DNA from: Isochrysis galbana
Lineage: Eukaryota; Haptophyta; Isochrysidales; Isochrysidaceae
Reading direction: 5' to 3'
Assembly: GCA_018136815.1 (NCBI GenBank)
Contig: CM030934.1
Coordinates: 2,557,070 to 2,621,069 of the forward strand
DNA length: 64,000 nt
Positions 44,955-55,537 of this stretch are shown here, one piece after another. Position numbers and translations under genes: made by a program. Within the stretch, counting starts at the first letter, position 1. Each line of letters begins with the position of its first letter. Under the pieces are notes generated by a model. That model searched no databases and had not been told where the DNA came from. It saw only the letters and a program-made list of their open reading frames with translations.

Positions 44955-46225
44955 TATCGTAAAACATATTTGGGTACGATTTCGCGAAATAAATATGTCG
45001 ACATATTTGCTACATATTTGGGCGGGCAGGGGCGGGTGGCTCCTACATATTCGGGCGGGGCGGGGCGGGGCGGGGCGGGGACGGGGAGGTGCGAGCGCGC
45101 GAGCACGCGCAGGGGTGCAGTGGCGTGGGGTGGGGGGAGTACGACAGAGGAGACAAGAACGAGCGAGGCAGAGCGATGCCAGGTGTTGGGGGCGAGGCGA
45201 GGCGGGGCAGCTTGCCCCCTGCTCCCTGCTCTTTGCTCCCCTCACTGCCCCTACGGCCGCTCGGGCCCGCCCGCGCGCGCGACCGCGTGGTTCTGCGTCG
45301 CCGGCACCGGTGTCATGGTCATGGAGATTGAATCGTTGAATCGAGATTGCGGTGACCTCTCGGCAGGGATACCACGTTAGAACTTATAGCGTCGCATGAC
45401 ATCTTGTTAGCTAGCATTCCTAGCCACATACACCGGACGAGCCATGCGCCCACCGCGCACACCCCCATCGCGGGGTAGGGGCTCCGTTGCCGTCGAAGGG
45501 CTACGGTCCCGCAGCACTAAGGTTATACTAACACAACAATAAAACTCTGACGCGGGGGGAGGGAGGCCGGGCGAGGGCGGGCGGGGGGGTTGGGTGGGTG
45601 GGTGGGGGGGGGGGGGGTGGGGGGGTGGGGGGGGGGGGGGAGGGAGGGGGGGCGGGGGGGCGGCCCCCCCGGAGTGGCGCGAGGGTTTTGGACTTTGGTT
45701 TCTGCTCCCCCCCACCCCCCCACCCGCAGCTCTCTTCCCTCTCTCTTCCCTCTCTCTCTCTCTCTCTCCCCCTGCCTCCTTAATTTCCGCGCGCCGTTGC
45801 AAGATCCCACGCTCCGGACGCCGCGCCACCGTGTGGGCGCCACCGTTGGGGGGAAGAAGGGGGGGGGGCGCGGGGGGGGGGGGGGGTTCGTCCGAGACGC
45901 GGGGAGCGGGGAGTCCGGTGACGAGGAGAGAGAGCTTAGGTTCCGTCCTCGAGACCCTCTCTTCTTCTTCCTGAGACCCTCTCTACCTGGAGCTCACGCA
46001 GAGACTCTACAGTACTCCTGGAGTAGCTATATGAGGGCGTGTGTACTTTCCTCGTATCTGTGGGCGAGGGGAGGGGATGTTTTGGCGGCAAACACGCACC
46101 CCAACTAACGGACACAAGATAACCTTCTCTTCCTTTCTTCCCTCCTCCCCCCTCTCTCTCCCCTCTCTCCCGCTTCCGATTGGATGTCGTCGGTGGGGGC
46201 TTTCAATCTCTCTGGGGGTGGCCCG
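44955..46225. other. Intergenic GC/poly-G region, no supported gene
   Basis: GGGGC tandem run at 45057-45080; poly-G/GGT tract at 45580-45665; further poly-G at 45858-45886. Long frames here are compositional artefacts. Confidence 0.55.
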
Positions 46226-46230
46226 TCTCT

Positions 46231-46286
<56 letters not shown>
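46226..46286. repeat. (GA)n microsatellite
   Basis: About 30 GA units, roughly 390 bp upstream of the start of the multi-exon gene at 46678. CT-rich tracts follow at 46508-46560 and a TCCC run lies in its first intron (about 46986-47022). Confidence 0.9.
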
Positions 46287-46289
<3 letters not shown>

Positions 46290-46677
46290 CGTGCTCTACT
46301 CCAAGGAGGCGCAGGAGTAGAGTAGAGTAGAAGAAGATACTATAGACTCCGAGTGTGTAGGACTACTCCTACTCACCCCACGACAGCACATGATGAGGAG
46401 ACACACACCTTGGAGCAGTCAAATACTCCTACTCTACTCCTACAAGAGACATAACTCCGACGAACATTCACCTCCACATCGTCGTAAAAGACGCCTTCTC
46501 TTCTGCCTCTCTCTCTCTCTCCGCCTCGTCTCTCTCTCTCTCTCTCTCTCTCCCCCTCCCTCTCTCTCACAGCCTCCCTTCCCCCCCCTCTCCCTCTCCC
46601 TCTCCCTGGCTGCCTGTCTCTGTGCTCCCCCGCCCTCCAAACCGTTTCCCTTCCACACGGTCGTGCGGGGGAGAAAG

Positions 46678-49600
46678 ATGGAAGAGGAGCGAGCATCCAT
46701 GCAAGGGATGAGCAAGCGAGCGCGCCTCGAGCTGCAGCTGGGACCAGAGGGGACAGAGCTCTGCCTGGAGCTGCTGATGCGGTGAGACGGCCATTTGCTG
46801 CATATCCCCTCACCCTCTTCCCATGGCGCTGTCCTCCCTCCCCTTGGTTGCTTGCGCTCCTCCTGTGGACCTCCCTTCTCGTGCCCTAAGAACACGGCAC
46901 CTTTGCCCTCCTGCCCCCCTTCCCGCGGTATGTACCCGGCGTGAGCGATGTAGCCCTCACCGTTACCTCCCCACTCCCATCTCTCTCTCCCTCCCTCCCT
47001 CCCTCCCTCCCTCCCTCCCTCTCTCTCTCTCACCCTCTCGTCCTATGCCGGTGCCCACTCTCAGGAGCGCACTGCCGCCGGAGAACCACACTCACGAAAA
47101 GCGTTATCTCCTTGCTAATCGACTGTGCAAGATGTATGGTGGTCGCGCTGCGATCCACGCAGTCTCATGCCCGGACTCGGAGCTACCTCCATCTTTCCGG
47201 GAGATCGAGGATTTTATGCACTTTCGCCAAAGGGTTCGTGAAGCCGCCTCGGACCAAACATTCGTCCGATCGACAAAAGAGGCGAGATTAAAAGGTGCAA
47301 TCGAGTTGGCCTTGGAGGCAATGCTGAGACAAACAGATGGGACGTTGGTCCCTATGGTAGAGGTGAGTAGAATCGCAAGGAGCAACCGTTGATGATGGGC
47401 TCTCAAGCCCACCGGTGCTTAGCGTGCGCTGCCCTTGTGGTGCACTGCCACAGGTCAGTGCGAGGTTCTACGTGAAGCTGAAGCACTCGTTCGTTTCTCA
47501 CGGCTTGGGAAACATCGAAGAGATGGCCAAGGAGGTTAGGGGCGTCGTTTTAAAATTCGATCGGTCAAAATCTGGTCTGGATCTGGGTCTCGAGGCGCCT
47601 CTCGTCGAGTTCATCCGGCTATGTGATGTACGCATCGGCACTGGTAGCCGCTCGGATGGCGTCTGCTCACGGCTAGCATATCTCGCCCCGCCTGCGTGAG
47701 AGAGATCACATACCCCATCGACCCTCTTTCGACGAGCGTCGTGCTAACTTCAGCCGCCCACTTGAATTCGTAGAGTCCTCGGGAGTGCAGCGAGCTACCT
47801 CTCATCGACGGTACATACCCGCAGCTCGACGCACTGGTAGTGGAGCTAGAGGCGGAGCGGGAGGGGATGGAACATGTCCGGAACCTATGCTGTAGCAGCA
47901 TATCTGACGATGCACCGATCCGTATGAATATCGAGAGACTCGCCGTCGGCGACGGGAGAAATGATCTAGCACTTGACGAGATCCGATCCATCTCCATGGA
48001 GGCTTCACAATCGAATGCGGTCGAGGCGCTCACCTCTTTATCACAGCACGCCTTGCCGCCGTTGCCAGGGGTCGATCAGCAGCACGGACAGGAAGCACGG
48101 ATACAGGCCCACTTGGGCATGGGCAAAGATCAAGCATGCAATGTGAAGCCCTCATACGGTGAGCCTGCAACTCACGCATAGAGGCTTGCTACGTGCCCTT
48201 GCTGCTTTGATTGAACTCGGAGTTGCCCGCAATACCTCACAGGAACGTTGATCACCATAGATAAGAAGGAGAAGGACGAGTATCGCGTCATTGCACTCGT
48301 CGTCGACAGCGACAATGGTGATCAAGATGGTACGTTTCGAGCAGTACCCCTCCTTGATGAAGGAAAGGTCTTTCGAAGCGAACAGGGCTGGCATCGGGGC
48401 ATGCACCGGACGATGCCAACAACGCTCCATCACGTTAACGACAGTAACTGGCAACTATCAGGTCTCGCCGACTACAATGCGCTCTTCGATACCGTCATCA
48501 AGATGGGGAAGGAGCACGCAAAGCGCCGCATGGCTGCCGTCAAGGCGACAGTGCCCATTCCGCGTGAGAAGCCTACCTTTGCGACTATAAGCTTCGAGAA
48601 ACGCGGAGGCGTCGAGGACTTGGAGCTCATTGACGTGGCATCCGGAAGGAAAATCTCAAAGAAGAGGGCACGATTCCAAAAGGCTGTGACTGAGTTTCTC
48701 CAAGACAAACCGTGGGCATCTCAGACCCTGTCGATCGCTGAGCATCTGCCTCCCATGCTAGATGGCAAGCATTGGTGGAAGAGAGGGTCGTCGGATGCTG
48801 GATCAGCCGATGCGCCCGGAAGATGCGCCAGCGCCACGATTTCGGACGTGGATCGGGCAGCTCAGCTGTCGGACACGGCGACTCGTGGGCACGCGTTTGT
48901 TAGCCGAACCCCGTCCGAGGGACCGACCTGTGCTGTGATCACGTCAGCGTCGGAGACCACGCCTGGTTTGACCGGTTGCCCTGGAGCGCAACAGCGGTCG
49001 TCGTCCCAGAGACCTGACTTTCCGCGTGGAGGTGCCAACATCATTTCACCTCGAAGCTCCGCTGTCGAAATTACGGATGTTAAAGATGCCAACAGCGATG
49101 ATGCTCGTCAATTGGCACTAGCCTATGTTCCTACGGCAGGAATAAGGAGACCGGTTGGCGGCGTCGACGCTCTGGCTAACGGTGATTTGGAAGCCCAAAC
49201 AAATCGTTTCTACTCAGAGGTTGGAAACGGAGAGGACGTTTCTCTTGCGGCTGCGATTCAAAGAGACAGCCCTCAAGGTGACTTGAAGGATGCATGGAGC
49301 TTCAACTCGCCTCGGCGGAGGAATGAAAGCAGTCTCGTACTATTAGAGGGTGACGTATCCTCATCGCAAAAATGGGCTGCTATCTGCCAAGATCGTCTTG
49401 AGGTGGCTGAGGCCAAATGCACCAAGGCCGTGGAAAACCTGTGCTCCTTGTGGCCAAATCTTGTGGACACGTGCCGTCGGCGGCGTGAAGATGAGCAGCG
49501 TAATACAAGATACTTGGAAGGTGTGCAGATTGACTCTCTCGAAGGAGCGTGGTGTGCACTAAGATGTTATCTGACCATGTTAAAGGAATACGATGCTGCC

Positions 49601-49939
49601 GAGTTCAATGCTCGAATAGCAAAACGAGCGCTCGACCGCCAAACAGAGCGATGTCTGCTTGAGGAACGTGCGCGGGAGCTGAAGATGCTAGTCGGGTCAA
49701 CCTTTGAGGGAGAACCAGAGTTGGCAACATCAGTGGAATTCCTCATGGAAGCTTTTCAGAGGGAGATCGCCTCTATCAAGGAAGAAGAGGAGAATCTCAC
49801 ACGACAGAGGCAACAGGCGTCGATGCCATTGCATGCATGTAGGTCGTGGAAGGATGGGAGAGGAATTGCGTGCTCGGAGGACTCACATGAGGAGGGCCTC
49901 GAACCTTGCCCCCGGAATGTGCGCCGCCGGGTAGCTTGA
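46678..49939 (+). CDS. Multi-exon protein of unknown family, C-terminal coiled coil
   Basis: Join 46678-46781, 47065-47362, 47454-47627, 47774-48158, 48243-49939; phases 2,0,0,1 agree and all introns are GT-AG (84-283 bp), about 885 aa. Start MEEERASMQGMSKRARLELQ is the first ATG after the pyrimidine tract. Exons 2-4 form a helical region (REIEDFMHFRQRVREAASD, SARFYVKLKHSFVSHGLGN, LVVELEAEREGMEHVRNLCC). Exon 5 begins with a compact part (ITIDKKEKDEYRVIALVVDS, FATISFEKRGGVEDLELIDV), then a Ser/Thr-rich linker, then charged helices (NARIAKRALDRQTERCLLEE, EFLMEAFQREIASIKEEEEN) and an Arg-rich end. I do not recognise the family; no enzyme motif is seen. Confidence 0.72.
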
Positions 49940-50645
49940 GCAAAAGATGTGACATGAACTCCATAGCATCCCTATCCCCTGATCTAGTTCGCAAGTAGCG
50001 AGCTCCTCGTTCTCACATTCTGTACCTTGAGCTCCTCGGCTTGGCGTAGGAACTCGCCGTGCGCGCGCACAAGCCTGAGAAACGCGTGGCGACTAGCTCC
50101 GTGTCTCACATCTCGACTAAGACAAAGTTTTAATCGGTAGTGTCAATGACAAAAACTATTAATACAGTTTTAACCATGGGGAGCGTGCCGGCCGCTGCCC
50201 CCCTCGCTTCCCAGCCCCCAGCATCAGCGTGCTGTGACGCCCCAACTAGAGGGCACGCAAACCCCCAGGTCTTCGGTTTTTGTTCGGTCGATTCCCCTAC
50301 CCCTACCCCTACCTACGCTAGTACTAGTATTAATATTATGGATTCTAATAGATGACACGGGTAGATATTATCTTCATAGAAGGAGCACATACTATGAGGT
50401 ATGAGGTGCATCTTAACGTCATGGGAGAACCCCATGTCTACGAACCAGCCCTCCCCCAACCATCCCCCCTAGATTTGAAACCCCCGCTCACCGCTCAAAT
50501 CGGGGAGCGCGTGCACGACGGGCCGGCCGATATGGCCTACCCACTGCTTCAAGAATTCGCGCTGAAAGGCACGAATAGGACGCTCGAAGATGTTGACTAT
50601 AGCAAACGCTCACGAACGTGTACCTCTCAGCTAAGAAAACGAAAC
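49940..50645. other. Intergenic stretch with short telomere-like repeat
   Basis: (CCCCTA)3 at 50294-50311. An ATG at 50352 opens an unrecognised frame (MTRVDIIFIEGAHTMRYEVH) that runs into the LINE-like repeat. No gene is supported with confidence. Confidence 0.4.
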
Positions 50646-51170
50646 GACGTACCTACTTTTATAAGTGGGGGTCAATGGGGGCCTCGCGCCCCCCCCTCTC
50701 CATCGCGGACACCCCCCGGGGTGGGCCCGTACAATCAACCCCAGCCCCTGCCCTTTGGCAGGGGCTGGGCAATCAACACTCTGGCCCAGACCCCTAGTGG
50801 GCGCGGGCCGAGACTCGCACTCCCACGCCCAGCATGGGCCTGCCCTCGAGCTGACTCCCCCCCCTCCCCTGGTCGCCAGGCATACAGAGGCCACTGGGAG
50901 GCTCCAATGGCCAGCGTGGCAAGCGTGGGAGAGGCAGGGGGGGCCAGGGGCTGAGCCCCAGCCTCCACTGCCCCCTGAGCTGCCCTTGCTGGCCCTCTGG
51001 GAGCCCCCAAAGGCCCTCTGAGAGCAGGCCGTGGCGCGCCGCATGGCGACGCGCCGCAGGGAGAGGGGCGGAGGAGAATGGAGAGAGGGAGAGGGGGGAA
51101 TTTGCGCCCCCCCCGATGGAGTGCGGTAAGAAACGGGCCCCGTTTGCGTTAGCAAACGGGCGAAGGGGGG
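50646..51170. mobile_element. LINE-like 5' regions with terminal hairpins (family B)
   Basis: Plus strand: CCTACTT-TTAT-AAGTGGG hairpin (50652-50669) six bases before ATGGGGGCC. Minus strand: a 9-bp-stem hairpin CCCGTTTGC/GCAAACGGG (51139-51160), then an ATG opening MRRATACSQRAF and a Gly/Ser/Pro-rich stretch similar to 21589-21963. Which orientation is the true element is unclear; the segment ends against a gypsy relic. Confidence 0.45.
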
Positions 51171-51208
51171 CGGCTGGCGACAGGAGGGGCGAGAAGAAGG
51201 GAGTGACG

Positions 51209-52800
51209 AAGTGCCTCCTCTTCGCGATCAAGGGAGAGTACCTAGGCCACATTGTCTCCCGACGTGGCCTGGAGATGGACCCCAAGAAAATCGAGGCGGT
51301 GCGCTCAATTGACCCGTGTCACATTAATTCGCTCGAGAAGGTCCGCTCGTTCCTCGGTCTGTGCTCGTACTACCGCCGTTTCATCAAAGGCTTCGCGCAT
51401 ATTGCGGCTCCCCTCACCGACCTCACTCGCACCGGAGTTGATGTCGCCCAGCAGTCGCAGTCCCCTGAGTGCCAGGCGGCCATCGCCCGCCTCATCGAGC
51501 TCATCACCTCTGCTCCAGTACTCGCCGCACCGCGGGCCGACAAGGAATTCATCGTGAAGACTGACGCGGCGAGCACCCTGGGGATTGGGGGTATACTATC
51601 GCAGACCGACGACCACGGCCACGAGCACGTGGTGGCCTATTACGGACGGCGGCTAACGTCCGCCGAACGCCATTGGACCACCACCGAGGTGGAGCTTTTG
51701 GCGGCACTCGAGAGTATTCGCAATTGGCGTCCCTACTTGTGGGGCCGTCACTTTCGGCTCGTTATCGACCACCAAGCGTTGCGATGGCTCCATACCATGC
51801 GCGATACGGTGCAAGGAGGTCCAGCTTCCCGCTTGATGCGTTGGAACCTCAAACTCTCCGAATATCGCTTCACCGTCGAGCACAAACCCGGGGCTAATCA
51901 CAAAGACGCTGATGGCGTCTCGCGGCTGGTCGCGGCAGACGAGAGGACCCCAGTGGTGTCCGATTCTCAGCAGGGGGGGAAGCAGCCGATAGCTGCTGCG
52001 ACCACCGTGGCCGCTATTCCTCCGAGTCAGCGTACCACCACCGCCCATAGCCTCCAGTCCCAGGAGCGTTCCGAAAGGCTGGCCGCCACCACCAGGGACT
52101 CAATTAATCTCTCCTACTTGGACACCGGCACTCCAACTACCGCGGTGCTGCGGAAAGCGCAAGACGACGACGATGATTGTCGCGCACTTGCCTTGGCCGT
52201 CACCGGCGCGTTGCCTGCTTCCGGCCTAGACCATCGCCGCCTGTGCTGGTTAGCCCGGGAGTCGAAGCGGTGTCTGCTACAGTCAGGCCTCCTCTACAGA
52301 CGAGTTCCTACGAAGGAAGGCGAGGAGAAACTGTGTCTTTATGTGCCACGCTCAATGCGCCGCGCATACCTCGAGGCCTTTCACGATCATCTGTGTCATC
52401 TAGGCGACAACCGCATGGCGCGCCTTCTTCGAGACCGATACTTTTGGCCGGGCCTTAACGCTGACGTGTCAGCGCATGTACGCCAGTGCCACGAGTGCAC
52501 TTTGGCTAAGCCTCCGTTCCGCAACCCAGCGGACCCTAAGGGGCCTCAGGTTGGCATTTACCCGTTTGACATAGTTTACTGCGATATAGTCTCGATGGCT
52601 CCGACGCACGATTTCATTAAGGGCGTCCAAGGTTACGACAAGCTGTTGGTTTTTATTGACTCACTTACTCGCTGGGTTGAAGCGGTCCCCTTCCACGGAG
52701 ATCCTTCTAGCGCAGACGCACTCGATGCCTTTATGGCTAATGTTGTGGCACGCCACGGGGTTCCAAGGCAGCTACGCTCAGACGCCACGCGCGCACAAGG
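51209..52800 (+). pseudogene. Ty3/gypsy pol remnant: RT end, RNase H, integrase (truncated both ends)
   Basis: Begins KCLLFAIKGEYLGHIVSRRG, downstream of the RT catalytic motif, which is therefore missing. SFLGLCSYYRRFIKGFAHIA (RT thumb/connection) and VKTDAASTLGIGGILSQTDD (RNase H, first Asp) follow, with SAERHWTTTEVELLAALESI and the histidine region LVIDHQALRWL. Integrase zinc finger H..H..C..C appears as HDHLCHLGDNRM and CHEC. The rve core has Asp in DIVYCDIVSM and Asp in LRSD, then stops before the catalytic Glu. No LTR, primer-binding site, gag or protease. One frame stays open, so the truncation is not very old. Confidence 0.85.
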
Positions 52801-52818
52801 CACAACAAAGAAACAAGT

Positions 52819-53139
52819 TCAATCTGTGTTGAACGCAGCAAAAAGGCTATGCTGCAGCGTGCTGTCTTTGACAGACTTTTGCAGATCGCCGTGCATTTTG
52901 CCGGCAGCTGAGAAGACCCTTTCCACTCCGGCCGATGAGGCAGGAGCCGCCAAGTATTGCTTGGCCATCTTGGCGAGTACTGGCCACTTCGCCTCCTTCA
53001 GCTCCCACCACAAAAGTAGATCGATGTCGATGTCAGGCTCGGGAAGAGAGAGAGGAGAAGAACAGGAGGGGGGAGGGGGGGAGACAAAGAGAGATTGTAC
53101 ATGGCATGAATTTGTATTACTTCTGAGCCTTGTGAGCAT
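52819..53139 (-). pseudogene. hAT transposase C-terminal fragment, abutting gypsy relic
   Basis: LLLWWELKEAKWPVLAKMAK then QYLAAPASSAGVERVFSAAG and DSTLQHSLFAAFNTD: the hAT dimerisation domain. It ends within about 20 bp of where the gypsy integrase breaks off, so one element truncated the other. Confidence 0.8.
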
Positions 53140-53160
53140 CGGCGAACTAAGCCTAGCTTA

Positions 53161-53217
53161 GTGCGCAGCAGTCCCGTCGTAGACTGCAAGTTGAGGGGTT
53201 CGATTCCGGGGCGCACC
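53161..53217 (+). tRNA. tRNA-like sequence lacking a D arm (doubtful)
   Basis: GTGCGC at 53161-53166 can pair with GCGCAC near 53211-53216. Between lie a stem GCAGTC/GACTGC and a canonical B-box-like GGTTCGATTCC. There is no A box or D arm, the T stem is imperfect and the total is about 57 nt. It could be a mitochondrial-type armless tRNA copy, a tRNA-derived SINE head, or chance. Confidence 0.25.
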
Positions 53218-53299
53218 CTGTGTGCATCTTGGGCCCCAACTTTTTTTGTTCGTGGGGAAAGCGCTACAACGCTACAACGCAGTAAACTTGTACTATAAT

Positions 53300-53465
53300 C
53301 CTTATATTAATAGGCTATTAATAGGGTGTTTTGGAAGCTCGGTGGAGAAGCGATTAATAGGGCGATTAATATGGGGTTTTGAAGCCAACCTATTAATCGG
53401 TAGCCAATTAATATGCCGTTAATAGGGGGTTTCAAAAAGTGCCTATTAATTTAATAGCGAGCCCT
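53300..53465. repeat. ATTAATAGG word cluster
   Basis: About ten occurrences of TATTAATAGG/GATTAATAGGG and their reverse complements in roughly 160 bp, in an otherwise GC-rich window. Possibly the subterminal region of a DNA transposon. Confidence 0.6.
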
Positions 53466-53604
53466 AGCCTTGGGTCATGCCAGACCTCACCCCTCCTCGG
53501 GATACCTAGGTATCCTGGCGTGGAGGTGCATTCTAACAAATTTTTACAACGTCCATTATGGACTATGGAAACGCGGGAGCTAGATCAACTAGAGCTATTC
53601 GGAT

Positions 53605-53655
53605 AAAGGTACCCAGCTTTGTAGGACCACTCCTACAATGTAGGACGGAATTGCG
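53605..53655. repeat. Palindromic GTCCTAC/GTAGGAC element, copy 2
   Basis: TTTGTAGGACCACTCCTACA then ATGTAGGACGGAATTGC; reverse-complement relation to 38605-38665. Confidence 0.55.
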
Positions 53656-53782
53656 AATTGCCCACGCCACGTGTAAACATAAACACAAGCATTTGGTGGT
53701 ATTCTGGCCTAACCATAGATAGGCTTTTGGCTTTTGGCTTATTTTGTGGATGTTCTCTTGAAGTTATTCTAGAGCACCAAAG

Positions 53783-54640
53783 CAACTAACTTTATAGTCA
53801 GTTGCCGATGGAGCGCGCCGTCGCGCCCCCTCTCTCCTTCGGGCACCCCGCCGCGGGCGCCCTCCCAGTGCCCATGGAGCATGGAGAATGGAGCAGTCGC
53901 AGGCGAAGCGACCGCGTCCCCCCGCGGAGGCCGAGCAGGTGAGCGCGCTCCCCGTCGCGCCACACGGCCTGTGGCCCCGGCCACACCATCCACAGCAGCC
54001 ATGCTGTCAGAATGACGAAAGAATGCTTCCAAAAGTTCCAGTCACGAACCTCCAACAGCGCGATCCCTGAACTGTACGTCACAGGCGACTGGAACGCTCC
54101 CGGAGACGACACGAGAAGCACGACGGCAGATGACGCAGAAATACGCGCACAAACTTGGGAAGAGCAGCGGTGCTATCGACAATTCCCGCAAACAAGCTCA
54201 CCGACGGGATAGCAGGCACAAGCAAAAGCAAACTCCCAACGTTCTACGTTCTGGAAACAGGCGCTGAACAACATCCGAGAACTAGAACTCACATCCCTAA
54301 GTAAGCAGGGAGGGAGCACTCTCGCAACCCATGTGGGGCAGCCCAACACACCCAGGCCCCAAGCTAAACCCCACGTGGGCGAAGCTATGGAACAAACTCG
54401 AATGCAACGCCGTACATAATGTTTTCAAAGACTACGGAGCGAACACGCCCTATAGTACGTAGCGAAGAATGCGCACAATACACCGAGGCCGGACCCCGGA
54501 AACCGAAGAAAAAGGAAAGAAGGGGGCAGGGGAAGAGGTGGGTGGGGGGAGGGGCAAGACAAGGGCGGTGTAGATAGTAAAGGGGAGTCCCATAACTCGT
54601 AGGTGTGTAGCCCAGAATCTTCAGATGTTTTTTTCGTATG
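53783..54640 (+). mobile_element. Internally deleted LINE derivative
   Basis: 5' end CAACTAACTTTATAGTCAG with CAACT/AGTTG stem (53783-53804), ATG at 53808 opening MERAVAPPLSFG; about 200 bp matches the LINE ORF1 start. Unrelated or rearranged sequence follows, then the family 3' UTR (CCCCGGAAACCGAAGAAAAA, purine tract, GTAGGTGTGTAGCCCAGAAT) and CTTCAGATG plus seven T at 54635. No TSD could be identified. Confidence 0.7.
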
Positions 54641-54734
54641 GGAGGGGGGGGGGGGGGAGAGATGAATTGGTTTAGTTGGTGGGAAGCCCAGAAATTTCAA
54701 CCTAAGCTATCCTTGAGGCACAAAGGCCAGAGTC

Positions 54735-54795
54735 CTACGAATGCATGGAAATCGTAGGACGCTGTCCTACAAGCTGTAGGACGGGAACTGGCTGA
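54735..54795. repeat. Palindromic GTCCTAC/GTAGGAC element, copy 3
   Basis: GAAATCGTAGGACGC, TGTCCTACAAGC, TGTAGGACGGGAACTGG; inverted relative to 38605-38665 and sharing the GTCCTACGATTTC core. Confidence 0.6.
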
Positions 54796-54839
54796 CCGTA
54801 TTTTAAGAGCCATCTTTTCGGCGATATCACCTACTAGTC

Positions 54840-55085
54840 AAAGCGAAGGTGGGATTCTTCCAACGCCTGAAGGTTCAGAGAGAGCGACTAGGACTACACG
54901 CCCCGAGCAACAAACATCTTCCCAAAATGATCGCTCCTCTATCTATACTTAGTCGACAAAGAATTCAACTTGGAGATTTCGGACGCCTTGCTGACGCAAG
55001 CAGCGGCGGACGGAACTCGACATCAGGAACATACCATAACTTACTTGAACACATACAACGACTCCTACCGGATGCCGGACTCTGA
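54840..55085 (+). mobile_element. Possible LINE endonuclease-RT linker remnant
   Basis: VGFFQRLKVQRERLGLHAPS then NKHLPKMIAPLSIL and, after a frameshift, EHIQRLLPDAG. The RRLK..R..LGL...HLP..L pattern resembles the linker ahead of RT in algal LINEs. Weak. Confidence 0.35.
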
Positions 55086-55537
55086 GGGGGCCGGTAGGCA
55101 TTACGGATAGGGACACCACTTCTCTTGCCCCCTCTATCTCACGCCCGGTCCGCGTATTAGTAAGGTGGCGCAGAACCCAAAACTGCGCTCGTGCTTGAAC
55201 CTCACTGCGCAAAGCTCACGAGAGAGCTCTGCACCTTGAGCAGCGGCCACCCAGCTCCAACGAGTTTAGGGCGGGTGCAGAGGCCGGCGCGAAATTGCGC
55301 CCACCGTTAGCTTTACGAGATCTTGGTCCGGCTAGCAGGCTAGCAATGCGCCCTTGGAGAGAGCGACGGAGCGGCGGTGGCGCCCATGGAGGCACCGCCG
55401 CCGTTTCACCTGGGGTTGTTAGCACAAAGCGTGGCTAGGTTGTGCCGCGGCGTGCTGCAGCGGGCGTGCGGCTGCGGCACGCCCTGTGCGACAGCGCGCC
55501 GTATCGCACGCGTCATCATGAAAACAAGAAGCGGCAG

